Assembly (NCBI GenBank): GCA_965116235.1
Contig: OZ220496.1
Coordinates: forward strand, 3,162,001-3,226,000
Direction of reading: 5' to 3'
From: MPNP01 sp965116235
GTDB lineage: Bacteria > Pseudomonadota > Alphaproteobacteria > Rhodobacterales > Rhodobacteraceae
Length of the DNA stretch: 64,000 bases
In this document: one piece after another, positions 34,399 to 43,538 of the stretch
How positions within the stretch are numbered: the stretch's first letter is position 1
Layout of the letters: the number at the start of each line of letters is the position of its first letter
Program-made: the position numbers and the translations under genes
Notes under the pieces: generated by a model
What the model was told of the DNA's origin: nothing
Databases searched by the model: none
The model's input: only the letters and a program-made list of their open reading frames with translations

Positions 34399-36570
34399 AT
34401 GGCCGTTGAGACACTCAGCCCTCCAAGTCCCTTTGTTCCCAAGAGGGAAAAGCTTGAGGGGGGCAAGCCGTTTGTCCTGCGTTCTGAGTTTACCCCTTCC
34501 GGGGATCAGCCTGGTGCAATTCGACAATTGAGCGACCGCCTTGAAAGCGGTTACCGCAACCAGGTTCTCCTCGGTGCCACGGGCACGGGGAAAACCTTCA
34601 CCATGGTCAAGGTCATTGAAGCCTTGCAGCGTCCGGCTATTGTCATGGCGCCAAACAAGACTCTTGCGGCCCAGCTGTATGGAGAATTCAAGTCGTTCTT
34701 TCCGGAAAACGCAGTGGAGTACTTCGTCAGCTATTACGACTACTATCAACCCGAAGCCTACGTTCCCAGAACTGATACTTACATAGAGAAGGAATCACAG
34801 ATCAACGAGCATATTGATCGCATGCGGCATGCGGCAACGCGAGCCCTCCTGGAAAAGGACGATGTCGTGATTGTCGCTTCAGTATCCTGCATCTACGGCA
34901 TTGGGTCGTTTGAAAGCTACAGCGACATGTCTCTGGATCTGCTGTCGGGACAATCTTATGACCAACGAGAGGTCATTAAGATGCTCGTTGAACTTCAATA
35001 TCGCCGAAACGACAGTTTCTTTCAAAGGGGCTGTTTCCGTCTCAGGGGCGATATTCTGGAAGTTTGGCCTACCCACTACGAAGACCGTGCCTGGCGATTG
35101 TCCTTCTTTGGTGATGAAGTGGAGCTCATTCAGGAATACGATCCTCTGACCGGAGAATTGTTTGATAATCTGGACCGGATCCGGGTTTATGCAAACTCCC
35201 ATTATGTAACGCCCCGCCCAACCGTCCTTCAGGCTATCGACAGCATCAAGGCGGAGTTGACAATCCGACTGCAGGAACTCAAGGATGCCAACCGTCTTCT
35301 GGAAGCTCAAAGATTGGAACAGAAGACCAACTTCGACTTGGAAATGCTGCTGGCTGCAGGAACATGCAAAGGGATCGAAAACTACTCTCGATTCCTGACG
35401 GGGAGACAGGCTGGCGAGCCCCCACCCACACTCTTGGAATACATTCCCGATCATGCAATCATGTTTATCGACGAATCTCATGTCACCGTGCCGCAATTGG
35501 GTGGAATGTACAAAGGTGACTATCGTCGCAAATCGACACTCGCCGAACATGGATTCCGACTTCCATCCTGTGTGGACAACAGACCGTTAAAATTTGAAGA
35601 GTGGGACCTCTACCGACCTCAGACCGTATTTGTTTCTGCTACGCCGGGGGATTGGGAACTCCAGCTGACCGACGGCAGCGTTGTTGAGCAGATTGTCCGA
35701 CCGACTGGGCTGCTTGATCCTGAAATTTCCATTCGTCCGGTCGAAAAGCAGGTCGACGAACTGCTGGGAGAGATTCGAGAGGTGACGCAACGAGGGTATC
35801 GTACCTTGGTCACGACGCTGACCAAGCGGATGGCCGAGGATCTGACCGAGTATCTGCACGAGCAGGGTGTCAAGGTCAGGTATCTCCACTCGGACGTCGA
35901 AACTCTCGAGCGCATTGAAATCATTCGGGACTTGCGACTGGGAGCATTTGATGTTCTCGTTGGCATCAATCTGCTAAGAGAGGGGCTCGATATCCCCGAA
36001 TGCGGTCTGGTCGCCATTCTTGATGCCGACAAGGAAGGATTTCTCCGCTCCGAACGGTCATTGATCCAAACGATTGGACGGGCCTCGCGCAATGCTGAAG
36101 GCAAGGTCATCATGTTTGCCGACCGTGTTACCAACTCCATGGACGCGGCCATACAGGAAACCAATCGACGACGCGAAAAACAGCAGGCATATAACGCCAA
36201 ACACGGCATTGTTGCCAAGACCATCGAGAAAAACATCACCGACGCCTTTGCCGGCGTCTATTCGTCCGACACGGATCTGGGCAGGGTAACGGCCGATGTC
36301 GACAGCACATCAATCGGCTCCAATCTGCACGCTCACCTCGACGGGCTAAGGGAACAAATGTTCAAGGCGGCAGAGAATCTTGAGTTTGAGGAAGCGGCCA
36401 AGATTCGGGACGAAATCAAACGGCTTGAGACGGTCGAACTGGTTGTTGCAGACGACCCTCTTGCCCGCCAAAGCAAGGTTGATGACATAGTGTCCGATGC
36501 CGTGAGTGCACGGGGACGTTCAAAGGCAGGAAAGCCGGGAACTCGAAAGGCACGAGGCCGCAGGACTTAA
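34399..36570 (+). CDS. uvrB: Excinuclease ABC subunit B
   Basis: 723 residues. UvrB verifies DNA damage delivered by UvrA and recruits UvrC for incision. Walker A is GATGTGKTFTM (59-69), the damage-wedging beta-hairpin contains YYDYYQPEAYVPRTDTYIEK, the helicase-like part ends with LREGLDIPECGLVAILDAD and IQTIGRASRNAEG, and the C-terminal UVR motif EEAAKIRDEIKRLE contacts UvrC. The start at ATG 34399 was chosen over an upstream TTG. The stop overlaps the convergent lysS stop on the other strand. Confidence 0.96.
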   Translation: MAVETLSPPSPFVPKREKLEGGKPFVLRSEFTPSGDQPGAIRQLSDRLESGYRNQVLLGATGTGKTFTMVKVIEALQRPAIVMAPNKTLAAQLYGEFKSFFPENAVEYFVSYYDYYQPEAYVPRTDTYIEKESQINEHIDRMRHAATRALLEKDDVVIVASVSCIYGIGSFESYSDMSLDLLSGQSYDQREVIKMLVELQYRRNDSFFQRGCFRLRGDILEVWPTHYEDRAWRLSFFGDEVELIQEYDPLTGELFDNLDRIRVYANSHYVTPRPTVLQAIDSIKAELTIRLQELKDANRLLEAQRLEQKTNFDLEMLLAAGTCKGIENYSRFLTGRQAGEPPPTLLEYIPDHAIMFIDESHVTVPQLGGMYKGDYRRKSTLAEHGFRLPSCVDNRPLKFEEWDLYRPQTVFVSATPGDWELQLTDGSVVEQIVRPTGLLDPEISIRPVEKQVDELLGEIREVTQRGYRTLVTTLTKRMAEDLTEYLHEQGVKVRYLHSDVETLERIEIIRDLRLGAFDVLVGINLLREGLDIPECGLVAILDADKEGFLRSERSLIQTIGRASRNAEGKVIMFADRVTNSMDAAIQETNRRREKQQAYNAKHGIVAKTIEKNITDAFAGVYSSDTDLGRVTADVDSTSIGSNLHAHLDGLREQMFKAAENLEFEEAAKIRDEIKRLETVELVVADDPLARQSKVDDIVSDAVSARGRSKAGKPGTRKARGRRT

Positions 36571-38156
36571 TCGCTTTTGGCCAAACGCTTGGCAATCAGC
36601 TGAGCTGTCTCCTGAGTTCCGAACAAGGCGATGAAGCTGCCGAAACGTGGCCCCTGCTGAGTTCCAAACAGGGTCTCATAGAGTGTCAGAAACCAGGTTC
36701 GTAGAGGCTCAAAACCGTGCTTCTTGCCAATGCTATACACCAGCCTCTGCAGTTCTTCTCCGGTACTTCCCCCCTGCCAGCACTCAAGTTTCGACTTAAG
36801 TTCTTCGAGAGCGTCAGCCTCCCTGGATGTCGGAGTTCTGAAAGTTCGGCCAGAGGCAACCCGATCTCTGAAATAGCTGATAGCCCCCCTTATGTTTTGA
36901 GCCATGTCCGGGCTGGAGTCAGGATCGGTTCCGGGGGCATATTTTTCGATGAATCCCCAAACAACTTTTTCATCAAGTGTTCCGGCTGCCCCAACCAGAT
37001 TCAAAATCATGGAATACGAGACTGAATTGGCATCAGCCTGAGGTGGCTTGCCACCGTAGACGTGCCAGGCGGGGTTGTTGAGTTGATTCGTCAGTCCCTG
37101 AGAGTCAAAGTCGTTCAAGTGCTTCTGCAGTTCATCAACGGTTCTGGGAATGATCTCGAAGGTCAACCTTTTGGCCGTCTTGGGCTTCTGGTACATGAAG
37201 AGGCTGAGTGAATCCTGAGACGAGTACTCAAGCCATTTCTCCAATGTCAGGCCACTGCTGCCCCTTGATTTGGATATCTTCTGCCCATTCTCATCCAGAA
37301 ACAGCTCGTAGAACATCTCTGTCGGCGGGTGCTTGCCAAATATTCGACACAGCCTGCGGGCCAATTCGGCAGAAGGAATCAGGTCCTTGCCGTACATTTC
37401 GTAATCGACCTCGAACCTGGCCCAACGCATTGCCCAGTCGGGCTTCCATTGCAACTTGACGTTGCCTCCGGTCACAGGCAATTCGACCACTTCGCCGTCC
37501 GGCTCCTGATACATGATGGTACCCTTGGAAGAATTGCGCTCAAGTATTGGTACCTCTAAAACCTTGCCGGACTTGGGGCTTACAGGTAAAAATGGTGAGT
37601 AGTTCTTTTCTCGACCCTCTCTAATTCCACCAAGCGAGGGCAAGATGACGGCCAGTACATCGTCGTATCGCTCAAGGGCCAACATCAGCATATCGTCAAA
37701 TTTGCCGTCCTGGTAGCATTCGGTGGACGAAACAAACTCGTACTCAAACCCGAACTGATCCAAGAATCCCTTCAGCCGGTGGTTGTTGTACTGACCAAAA
37801 CTGTCAAATTTGCCAAATGGGTCCCGGACTTTTGTGAGCGGCAGACCGATGTCTTGTCTTAACTCTTCCGGATTGGGGACATCGAGGGGAACCTTGCGAA
37901 AGCCATCCATGTCATCCGAGAAGCAAATGATCTTCGTCGGGATATCTGAAATCTCTTCAAAGGCTCTCTTGACCATGCTAGTGCGAGCCACTTCGCCAAA
38001 TGTGCCTATATGAGGCAGGCCCGAGGGCCCATAACCCGTCTCAAACAGCACAAAGCCTTTGTCCGGCGTTTTGTTACGAAGCCGCTTGAGAAGATTTCTT
38101 GCCTCTATGAATGGCCACGCCTTGAGTGCACCGAGTTCCTCAGTCGTGTATGTCAT
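36567..38156 (-). CDS. lysS: Lysyl-tRNA synthetase, class I
   Basis: 529 residues of class I LysRS (LysK type), the form found in most archaea and in some bacteria including many alphaproteobacteria; it is unrelated to the class II enzyme. The HIGH-like signature is GPSGLPHIGTFGE near residue 45, and the KMSKS-like signature is KISKSRGSSG near 295. It charges tRNA-Lys in the cytoplasm. The start at 38156 (MTYTTEELG) excludes ten extra residues of the longer frame. The stop codon overlaps the uvrB stop. Confidence 0.94.
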   Translation of the reverse strand: MTYTTEELGALKAWPFIEARNLLKRLRNKTPDKGFVLFETGYGPSGLPHIGTFGEVARTSMVKRAFEEISDIPTKIICFSDDMDGFRKVPLDVPNPEELRQDIGLPLTKVRDPFGKFDSFGQYNNHRLKGFLDQFGFEYEFVSSTECYQDGKFDDMLMLALERYDDVLAVILPSLGGIREGREKNYSPFLPVSPKSGKVLEVPILERNSSKGTIMYQEPDGEVVELPVTGGNVKLQWKPDWAMRWARFEVDYEMYGKDLIPSAELARRLCRIFGKHPPTEMFYELFLDENGQKISKSRGSSGLTLEKWLEYSSQDSLSLFMYQKPKTAKRLTFEIIPRTVDELQKHLNDFDSQGLTNQLNNPAWHVYGGKPPQADANSVSYSMILNLVGAAGTLDEKVVWGFIEKYAPGTDPDSSPDMAQNIRGAISYFRDRVASGRTFRTPTSREADALEELKSKLECWQGGSTGEELQRLVYSIGKKHGFEPLRTWFLTLYETLFGTQQGPRFGSFIALFGTQETAQLIAKRLAKSD

Positions 38157-38295
38157 GCCTTGACCTGCTGCCCTGATAAAGCCCAACCCAACCGGTTGGG
38201 GTCGAGTGTTTCATTTAGGCATTTCGCTGCCACTTCCAATAACGTCCGATTGAACTCAGGAAGCTTGATCCGCGAACCTGGGCGCGATGGTGCCC

Positions 38296-38874
38296 CTACT
38301 CTCTGAGGGCAGACGAAGAAATTTTCACGGTAGGCGACTTGATAAGTGTCCAAGCAGGCAACGGTCGATCAAATCCGATTCTCCCGAATCCGGCTCGAAC
38401 AAACGATTTCAAATACATCTTTGCCGCCTTGGAGGCCAAGCCCTTCAGATCGTAACCATTGCGGCTGAATACGACTACAGGCACAGTTTCAAGGATCCTG
38501 CGCCAGTGGGACCAGCGGTGAAACTGTACAAGATTGTCCGAACCCATAAGCCAAATGAACTTGTGGCGTGGATAATTGCGCGTAAGGCTCGCAATCGAGT
38601 CATAAGTCACGTTGGAGCTTATCCTGTATTCAAAGTCTGTGACAGTTATCCTCGGGTCCTTGATGAGGCTCTGTGCGATTTGTTGCCTTGTTTCGAATGG
38701 ATGCGGCTTACGCTTTTTCAAAGGATTGCCGGGGCTCATGACCCACCATACCTCATCCAATGCCAATCGCTTCAGGGCCAGCTTGGAAATGTGAACATGT
38801 CCTTTGTGAGGTGGATCAAACGACCCTCCCAAAAGTCCTACTCTTTTCTGTGTCAGACAGTGCATGTTGGCCAT
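38296..38874 (-). CDS. nadD: Nicotinate-nucleotide adenylyltransferase
   Basis: 192 residues. NadD makes nicotinate adenine dinucleotide, the second-last step of NAD synthesis. The nucleotidyltransferase signature GGSFDPPHKGHVHIS begins at residue 15, WWVMSPGNPLKK follows, and the ISSSALRE motif (ISSTxxR type) closes the protein. The short C-terminus after that motif is seen in other alphaproteobacterial forms. ATG 38874 or 38865 could be the start. Confidence 0.93.
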   Translation of the reverse strand: MANMHCLTQKRVGLLGGSFDPPHKGHVHISKLALKRLALDEVWWVMSPGNPLKKRKPHPFETRQQIAQSLIKDPRITVTDFEYRISSNVTYDSIASLTRNYPRHKFIWLMGSDNLVQFHRWSHWRRILETVPVVVFSRNGYDLKGLASKAAKMYLKSFVRAGFGRIGFDRPLPAWTLIKSPTVKISSSALRE

Positions 38875-39307
38875 TTTCAGGAAATAGAATCGTGGAATTT
38901 TGCAGGACCACAGACATCTTGTTTCGTTTCAGCATAAACCTATTTACTGCCAAGAGGTATTTATATCAGGTGTAAGCCACGGCGGGCTAGCATTGACCTT
39001 GCAAGTTAGTTCATTCTCGGTCGCGAACGCCTAAACGCGGAAACTCGACCGATATCGTATCGTGTGTTTTTGAGCATGAACATCCGAGAGTTTGAACGAC
39101 CTGTGGGATTCCTTTCGCTGTGTTGATCCGCTTGGGGCGATACCTTGGGTTATACTGCCGGCTTGCACTCAATTGGGCCATTGAGTGGAGTGTTGGGGGA
39201 ACGGTACTTGGCGCTGTAGAAAGTTTCAACATTTTCAAGATGCAAAGTGTCGATATGGAGTTGTTTAGCGGTTACAAGAATATCTGAATCAATGACAGCT
39301 CGTCACC
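38875..39307. other. Divergent intergenic region before the PHP-ATPase gene
   Basis: About 430 bases holding the promoters of nadD and of the plus-strand PHP-ATPase gene. I see no gene, RNA or repeat that I can support. Confidence 0.35.
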
Positions 39308-41989
39308 ATGACCAAATCTTTGGAAGACCACCATCCTGCAATGAATCTCCCTAACGGCGCACGTTTCTATCGATGCGCCTTGCAAGTAAACCCGTATGAA
39401 TATCTTGTACGGCATAACAAGCCCACCCGATTTAAGTCGGAGGAAGACTACAATGAAGCCATCATCAATGCATGCCGAGAAGAAAATATTGAAGTTCTAG
39501 CGATTACCGACCACTACCGGGTTGCAACTTCCAGGAAGTTGGCAAGTGCAGCGAGGGAAAGGGGTTTGTGGGTATTCGATGGTTTCGAAGCGGTTTCAAA
39601 GGACGGCGTTCACTTTCTTTGCTTGTTTGACCACAAGGAAGATGAAGAAGAGCTGATACGAATTTTAGGTGCCTGTGGCATCCATGACAGTAAGCCCTTG
39701 TCACCCTTGGGCAAATATTACTCGATGGACCTTTTGAAGGAAGCTCGTAACTGGGGTGCAATGGTGATTGCGGCTCATGCGACCTCAAAAGGTGGAATTC
39801 TTAACGCACTTCAAGGTCAAGCGCGAATCGATGTGTGGAAATCCCCTGATCTCCTAGCCTGCGCATTGCCCGGACCTGTTGACGCAGTGCAGGAAAGATT
39901 TCTTGACATTCTGCGCAACAAGCAACCAGAATATGAGCGAAACCGTCCCATGGCGGTTATCAATTCAGCCGATATAAATGGTCCGGAAGATTTGAGACAA
40001 GACAAAGGGTCGTGCTTCATAAAAATGTCTGAAGTCTCAGTCGAGGCTCTTCGCCAAGCATTTCTTGATCCCGAATCACGTATTCGACTACACAGTGACC
40101 CGAAGCCGCCTCCCCATTCAGTGCTTAAGACCATCACTTGGGAGGGTGGTTTCCTAGACGGTACTTCTATCCACTTTAACGACAACCTCAATGTTTTGAT
40201 CGGCGGCCGAGGCACCGGTAAATCCACGGTGGTGGAAAGCATTAGATATGCCCTAGACCTTGAGCCTATCGGAGACGAAGCACGAAAGACACATCAAAGT
40301 GTGGTGAGGCAAGTCCTGCAATCAGGAACCAAAATCTCCCTCGTTGTCTGTTCGCATCATCCAACCGAGACTCGATACATAATCGAGCGTCGAGTTCTTC
40401 ACCCCCCAGTAGTCAAGAGTGAGGCTGGTAAAGTTCTCGACATTCCTCCAAGAGACGTATTGTCGGGAGTGCAGGTGTTCAGTCAACACGAAATATCTGA
40501 ACTTGCTGGGGATCCTGAAAAACGTACCCTGTTTTTGAGGCGGTTCACGAAACATGATCCGTCAGCGCATGAGCGCAAATCCGAGATTCGAAGATTGCTT
40601 GGTAATTCCCGTCGAAGAATTTTAGAATTGCATGAAGAAACAAGAGAGCTGGAAGAGCGTCTATCGGACCTCCCCGGCCTTGAAGAGGCTCAGAGTCGCT
40701 TCCGAGAAAAGGGAATCGAGAAAAAGTTACAGGACAAGAGTCTTCTCGTCAGGGAAGAAAAGCTGTTCGATATCTTTAAGGACAGGCTTGAGCACTACAA
40801 GGAACTCCGACTCCTGCTCAATGAAAATCTTCCAATAGACAACACATTCGTATCCAAGGCATCTCTTGAGGGTTTACCAAACGCTCACCTGCTGGAGGAA
40901 TTGAACGACGTCATCTCAGTCCTCAACAAGAAACTGAGTTGGGTTGAGGGCCAATTCGACTGTGCCTTGTCAGAGGCTAGCAACACGATTTCTAAAATCA
41001 AGGATAGATGGAACAAGCAGAAAGAGGTTGCCGATGAAAAATATGAAGAATTGCTACGGGAACTTCAAAAACACAATATTGATGGCACCGAATTCATTGA
41101 AGTAAAAAAGCGGATAGAGGGTCTGCATCTCATCAGGAGCCACTCCGAAACTTTGCAGATGAGTTTGGACGTACATGAACAGAAACGTCAAGACCTACTC
41201 ACAGAATGGAAGAAGATAATTGACGATGAATTTCAAGAGATAGCCGAAGCTGCAAGAAGTGTTTCAAAAAAACTCGAAGGGAAAGTTAGGATCAAAGTGA
41301 GAAAGGTCGGAAACCAAGGACCGCTTGAGCAGTTACTTCGAGACAAAGTCGGAGGTAATCTTGCCCCCGCATTCGATCGTTTTCGAGAGTTTCGTGACCT
41401 ATCGTTAACCGAGCTCTCGGACATCTGTCGGGAAGGGAAAGAAAAGTTGACCTCGGTCTATAAACTTCCCAAAGGGGCGGCCGAACGCATCGCGGGGGCA
41501 GGTTTGGACCTTCATATGAGCATTGAGGAAATTGAGTTAATACCCGCTACCCAGATTGAGTTGAACACGGCGGGCGATGCTAGCCCGAATTGGCAAGCAA
41601 TTGATTCTCTTTCTACAGGACAGAAGGCCACCGCAATTCTACTTCTTTTGCTTCTTGATGCAGAGTCACCGCTGGTCGTTGACCAACCAGAAGACGACCT
41701 TGACAATCGCTTCATCACTGAAGGGATTATCCCTGTTTTGCATGATAGAAAACAGCAGCGCCAATTCATTTTTTCAACGCACAACGCCAATATTCCTGTT
41801 CTGGGTGATGCGGAACTAATACTAGGGCTCGACACCCGCACCTTGGATGATACCGACAAAGTGTGTGCGGAAATAGCCGATCAGCACCGAGGATCCATCG
41901 ACTTGCAACCTGTAAGAGAACTGATAGAGGAAATTTTGGAAGGAGGCAAGTCTGCTTTTGAAACGCGCCGCGAAAAGTATGGGTTCTGA
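39308..41989 (+). CDS. PHP-domain protein with SMC-like AAA ATPase (TrlF-like)
   Basis: 893 residues in two parts. A PHP-type metal-dependent phosphoesterase domain spans about 20-230, with the metal-binding TDH at 67-69 and a His in VIAAHAT. From about 280 comes an ABC/SMC-type ATPase split by a long coiled coil: Walker A IGGRGTGKSTVVES near 298, coiled coil about 410-680 rich in Glu, Lys and Leu, signature SLSTGQKATAILL near 766, Walker B LVVDQPEDDLDNRF near 788, and a switch His in FIFSTHNANIPVLGDAE. The architecture matches the TrlF family of AAA-like ATPases, often seen in defence-type neighbourhoods. The next gene starts two bases later, so the two probably work together. DNA or RNA cleavage is plausible but unproven. 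Confidence 0.82.
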   Translation: MTKSLEDHHPAMNLPNGARFYRCALQVNPYEYLVRHNKPTRFKSEEDYNEAIINACREENIEVLAITDHYRVATSRKLASAARERGLWVFDGFEAVSKDGVHFLCLFDHKEDEEELIRILGACGIHDSKPLSPLGKYYSMDLLKEARNWGAMVIAAHATSKGGILNALQGQARIDVWKSPDLLACALPGPVDAVQERFLDILRNKQPEYERNRPMAVINSADINGPEDLRQDKGSCFIKMSEVSVEALRQAFLDPESRIRLHSDPKPPPHSVLKTITWEGGFLDGTSIHFNDNLNVLIGGRGTGKSTVVESIRYALDLEPIGDEARKTHQSVVRQVLQSGTKISLVVCSHHPTETRYIIERRVLHPPVVKSEAGKVLDIPPRDVLSGVQVFSQHEISELAGDPEKRTLFLRRFTKHDPSAHERKSEIRRLLGNSRRRILELHEETRELEERLSDLPGLEEAQSRFREKGIEKKLQDKSLLVREEKLFDIFKDRLEHYKELRLLLNENLPIDNTFVSKASLEGLPNAHLLEELNDVISVLNKKLSWVEGQFDCALSEASNTISKIKDRWNKQKEVADEKYEELLRELQKHNIDGTEFIEVKKRIEGLHLIRSHSETLQMSLDVHEQKRQDLLTEWKKIIDDEFQEIAEAARSVSKKLEGKVRIKVRKVGNQGPLEQLLRDKVGGNLAPAFDRFREFRDLSLTELSDICREGKEKLTSVYKLPKGAAERIAGAGLDLHMSIEEIELIPATQIELNTAGDASPNWQAIDSLSTGQKATAILLLLLLDAESPLVVDQPEDDLDNRFITEGIIPVLHDRKQQRQFIFSTHNANIPVLGDAELILGLDTRTLDDTDKVCAEIADQHRGSIDLQPVRELIEEILEGGKSAFETRREKYGF

Positions 41990-41991
41990 AT

Positions 41992-43200
41992 TTGATAACT
42001 AAAATTGATCTCCTGGAAATACTCTCAAAAGGAGAAAACTCCGGAGTCGAATTCAAACGTGACAGTATTCAGAACCACGAACTCGCCAAAGAGTTGGTGG
42101 CTCTTGCAAATTTAGACGGTGGTTTGGTCATTCTTGGTGTTGAAGATGATGGAACTGTATCAGGGCTGAAACGCAACGGGTTGGAAGAGTGGGTCATGAC
42201 AATATGTCGAGACAAGATCCGGCCAGCGATTAACCCTTACTTCGAGGTGTTCAAAAACCTGAGTGTCGGTAAGGATGTGGCCGTTGTAAGAGTCTTGCAA
42301 GGCATAAATGTGCATACCCGATGGCATAATAACAAGCACGACTATTACATTCGCGTAGGTTCACAGAGCCGAGACCCGACACCCGAAGAACTGAGCCGGC
42401 TTTTTCAACAAAAAGGCGCGATTCAAGCTGAGAGTCGGCCAGTTTCCGGTACTCGCAAAGGTGACTTGGATCATCGCCGATTAAAAGACTACTTCAGGCG
42501 GGTAAGAGGGCAGCAAGTTCCTGATGATGTGAATGAAACCCGATGGCATACCCTGTTGGTCAATACGGAGATAATGGCTAACGATTCAGTTACTGTGGCA
42601 GGGTTGCTTCTGTTTGGAATTTTGCCCAAGCGTTTCCTTCCCCAAACCCGTATCGATGCGATGGCCTTTCCTGGTTCGGAAAAAGACTATGCAATGAGAG
42701 AACGCAGTGTGCTTACCGGACCTCTAACGCCTCTGATGGATCAAGACGGAAATATTTTAGAAGTGGGTCTTGTGGAGCAGGCCTTGGAGTTCGTTAGACG
42801 AAATACTCCCATGGAAGCAACCATCGGGAGCACAGGGTATCGTGTAGACCGGTCGACATACCCGGAGGAAGCGGTTCGAGAGGCTATCGTTAACGCCCTT
42901 ATTCATCGTGACTATCTCTTTGCTCTTCGAGGTGTTGAATTGGCAATCTACGACAACAGGCTGGAAATAATTTCTCCTGGTCGACTCCCTAACGGTGTCA
43001 CTACCGAAAAGATGTTGGACGGTATTTTCGTGACTCGCAACGAAATTTTGAAAGGCGTCATGTTCAGTTACAGGTATATGGAGAGTATTGGGCTAGGGGT
43101 GAATAAGATTTATCGCCTTATGGAAAAGCACAACGGTACGAGACCAGAACTCATCGCAGAAGACGACCAGTTTACCGTTCGTTTGTTTGCAAAGAGATAG
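41992..43200 (+). CDS. AlbA_2/Schlafen-type protein with GHKL-like C-terminus
   Basis: 402 residues. The N-terminal AlbA_2 (Schlafen) domain is marked by GENSGVEFKRDSI near 13-25 and LVALANLDGGLVILGVEDDG. The second half has the ATP-dependent DNA helicase RecG-related/HATPase_c_4 pattern: EEAVREAIVNALIHRDYLF near 296, then LEIISPGRLPNGV and GVNKIYRLMEKHN. Such proteins are often misnamed as transcriptional regulators or RecG helicases, but no helicase motifs exist here. The TTG start lies two bases after the PHP-ATPase stop. I infer a two-gene unit. Confidence 0.85.
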   Translation: MITKIDLLEILSKGENSGVEFKRDSIQNHELAKELVALANLDGGLVILGVEDDGTVSGLKRNGLEEWVMTICRDKIRPAINPYFEVFKNLSVGKDVAVVRVLQGINVHTRWHNNKHDYYIRVGSQSRDPTPEELSRLFQQKGAIQAESRPVSGTRKGDLDHRRLKDYFRRVRGQQVPDDVNETRWHTLLVNTEIMANDSVTVAGLLLFGILPKRFLPQTRIDAMAFPGSEKDYAMRERSVLTGPLTPLMDQDGNILEVGLVEQALEFVRRNTPMEATIGSTGYRVDRSTYPEEAVREAIVNALIHRDYLFALRGVELAIYDNRLEIISPGRLPNGVTTEKMLDGIFVTRNEILKGVMFSYRYMESIGLGVNKIYRLMEKHNGTRPELIAEDDQFTVRLFAKR

Positions 43201-43538
43201 TCTTGCTCTAATTTCTAATGTATTGCTTGAAGGGTTTTTCTTCCCTTTGAGTGCTTGTATTGCCTCTCCACCAGATAAAGGGGACATCGCCGATGAACCT
43301 GCAAAGTTCTCCAGCGGGTAGCGAGTCGTAATCCATATAGAGAAGGTTCTGAAAAAGGTTCCGCTCAACGAATTAGGTCGATTCTTAGTGGTTTTTGCTT
43401 GCAATCCTCCATTTCCGCCTTGGCCATGTTGTAGCGCGCATTCCTTCGGTCAACTCAAATGACGTCTTCAACATCCACGTTCGAGTGAGCATATTTGTTC
43501 ATTTGCAACCGCATAACCGATCAGCTTCATAACGACAA
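43201..43538. other. Intergenic region before ettA
   Basis: About 340 bases. A weak stem AAGGG-TTTTTCTT-CCCTT lies near 43228-43245, soon after the AlbA-type stop, but lacks a trailing T-run. The remainder must carry the ettA promoter. Nothing else is seen. Confidence 0.35.

Noticed and set aside
41992..43200. Naming the AlbA_2 gene as a RecG helicase or transcriptional regulator
   Set aside because: It lacks all helicase motifs and any clear DNA-binding helix-turn-helix; the names come from shared C-terminal domains in database entries.
43228..43245. Terminator after the AlbA-type gene
   Set aside because: The stem is only five pairs and no T-run follows.
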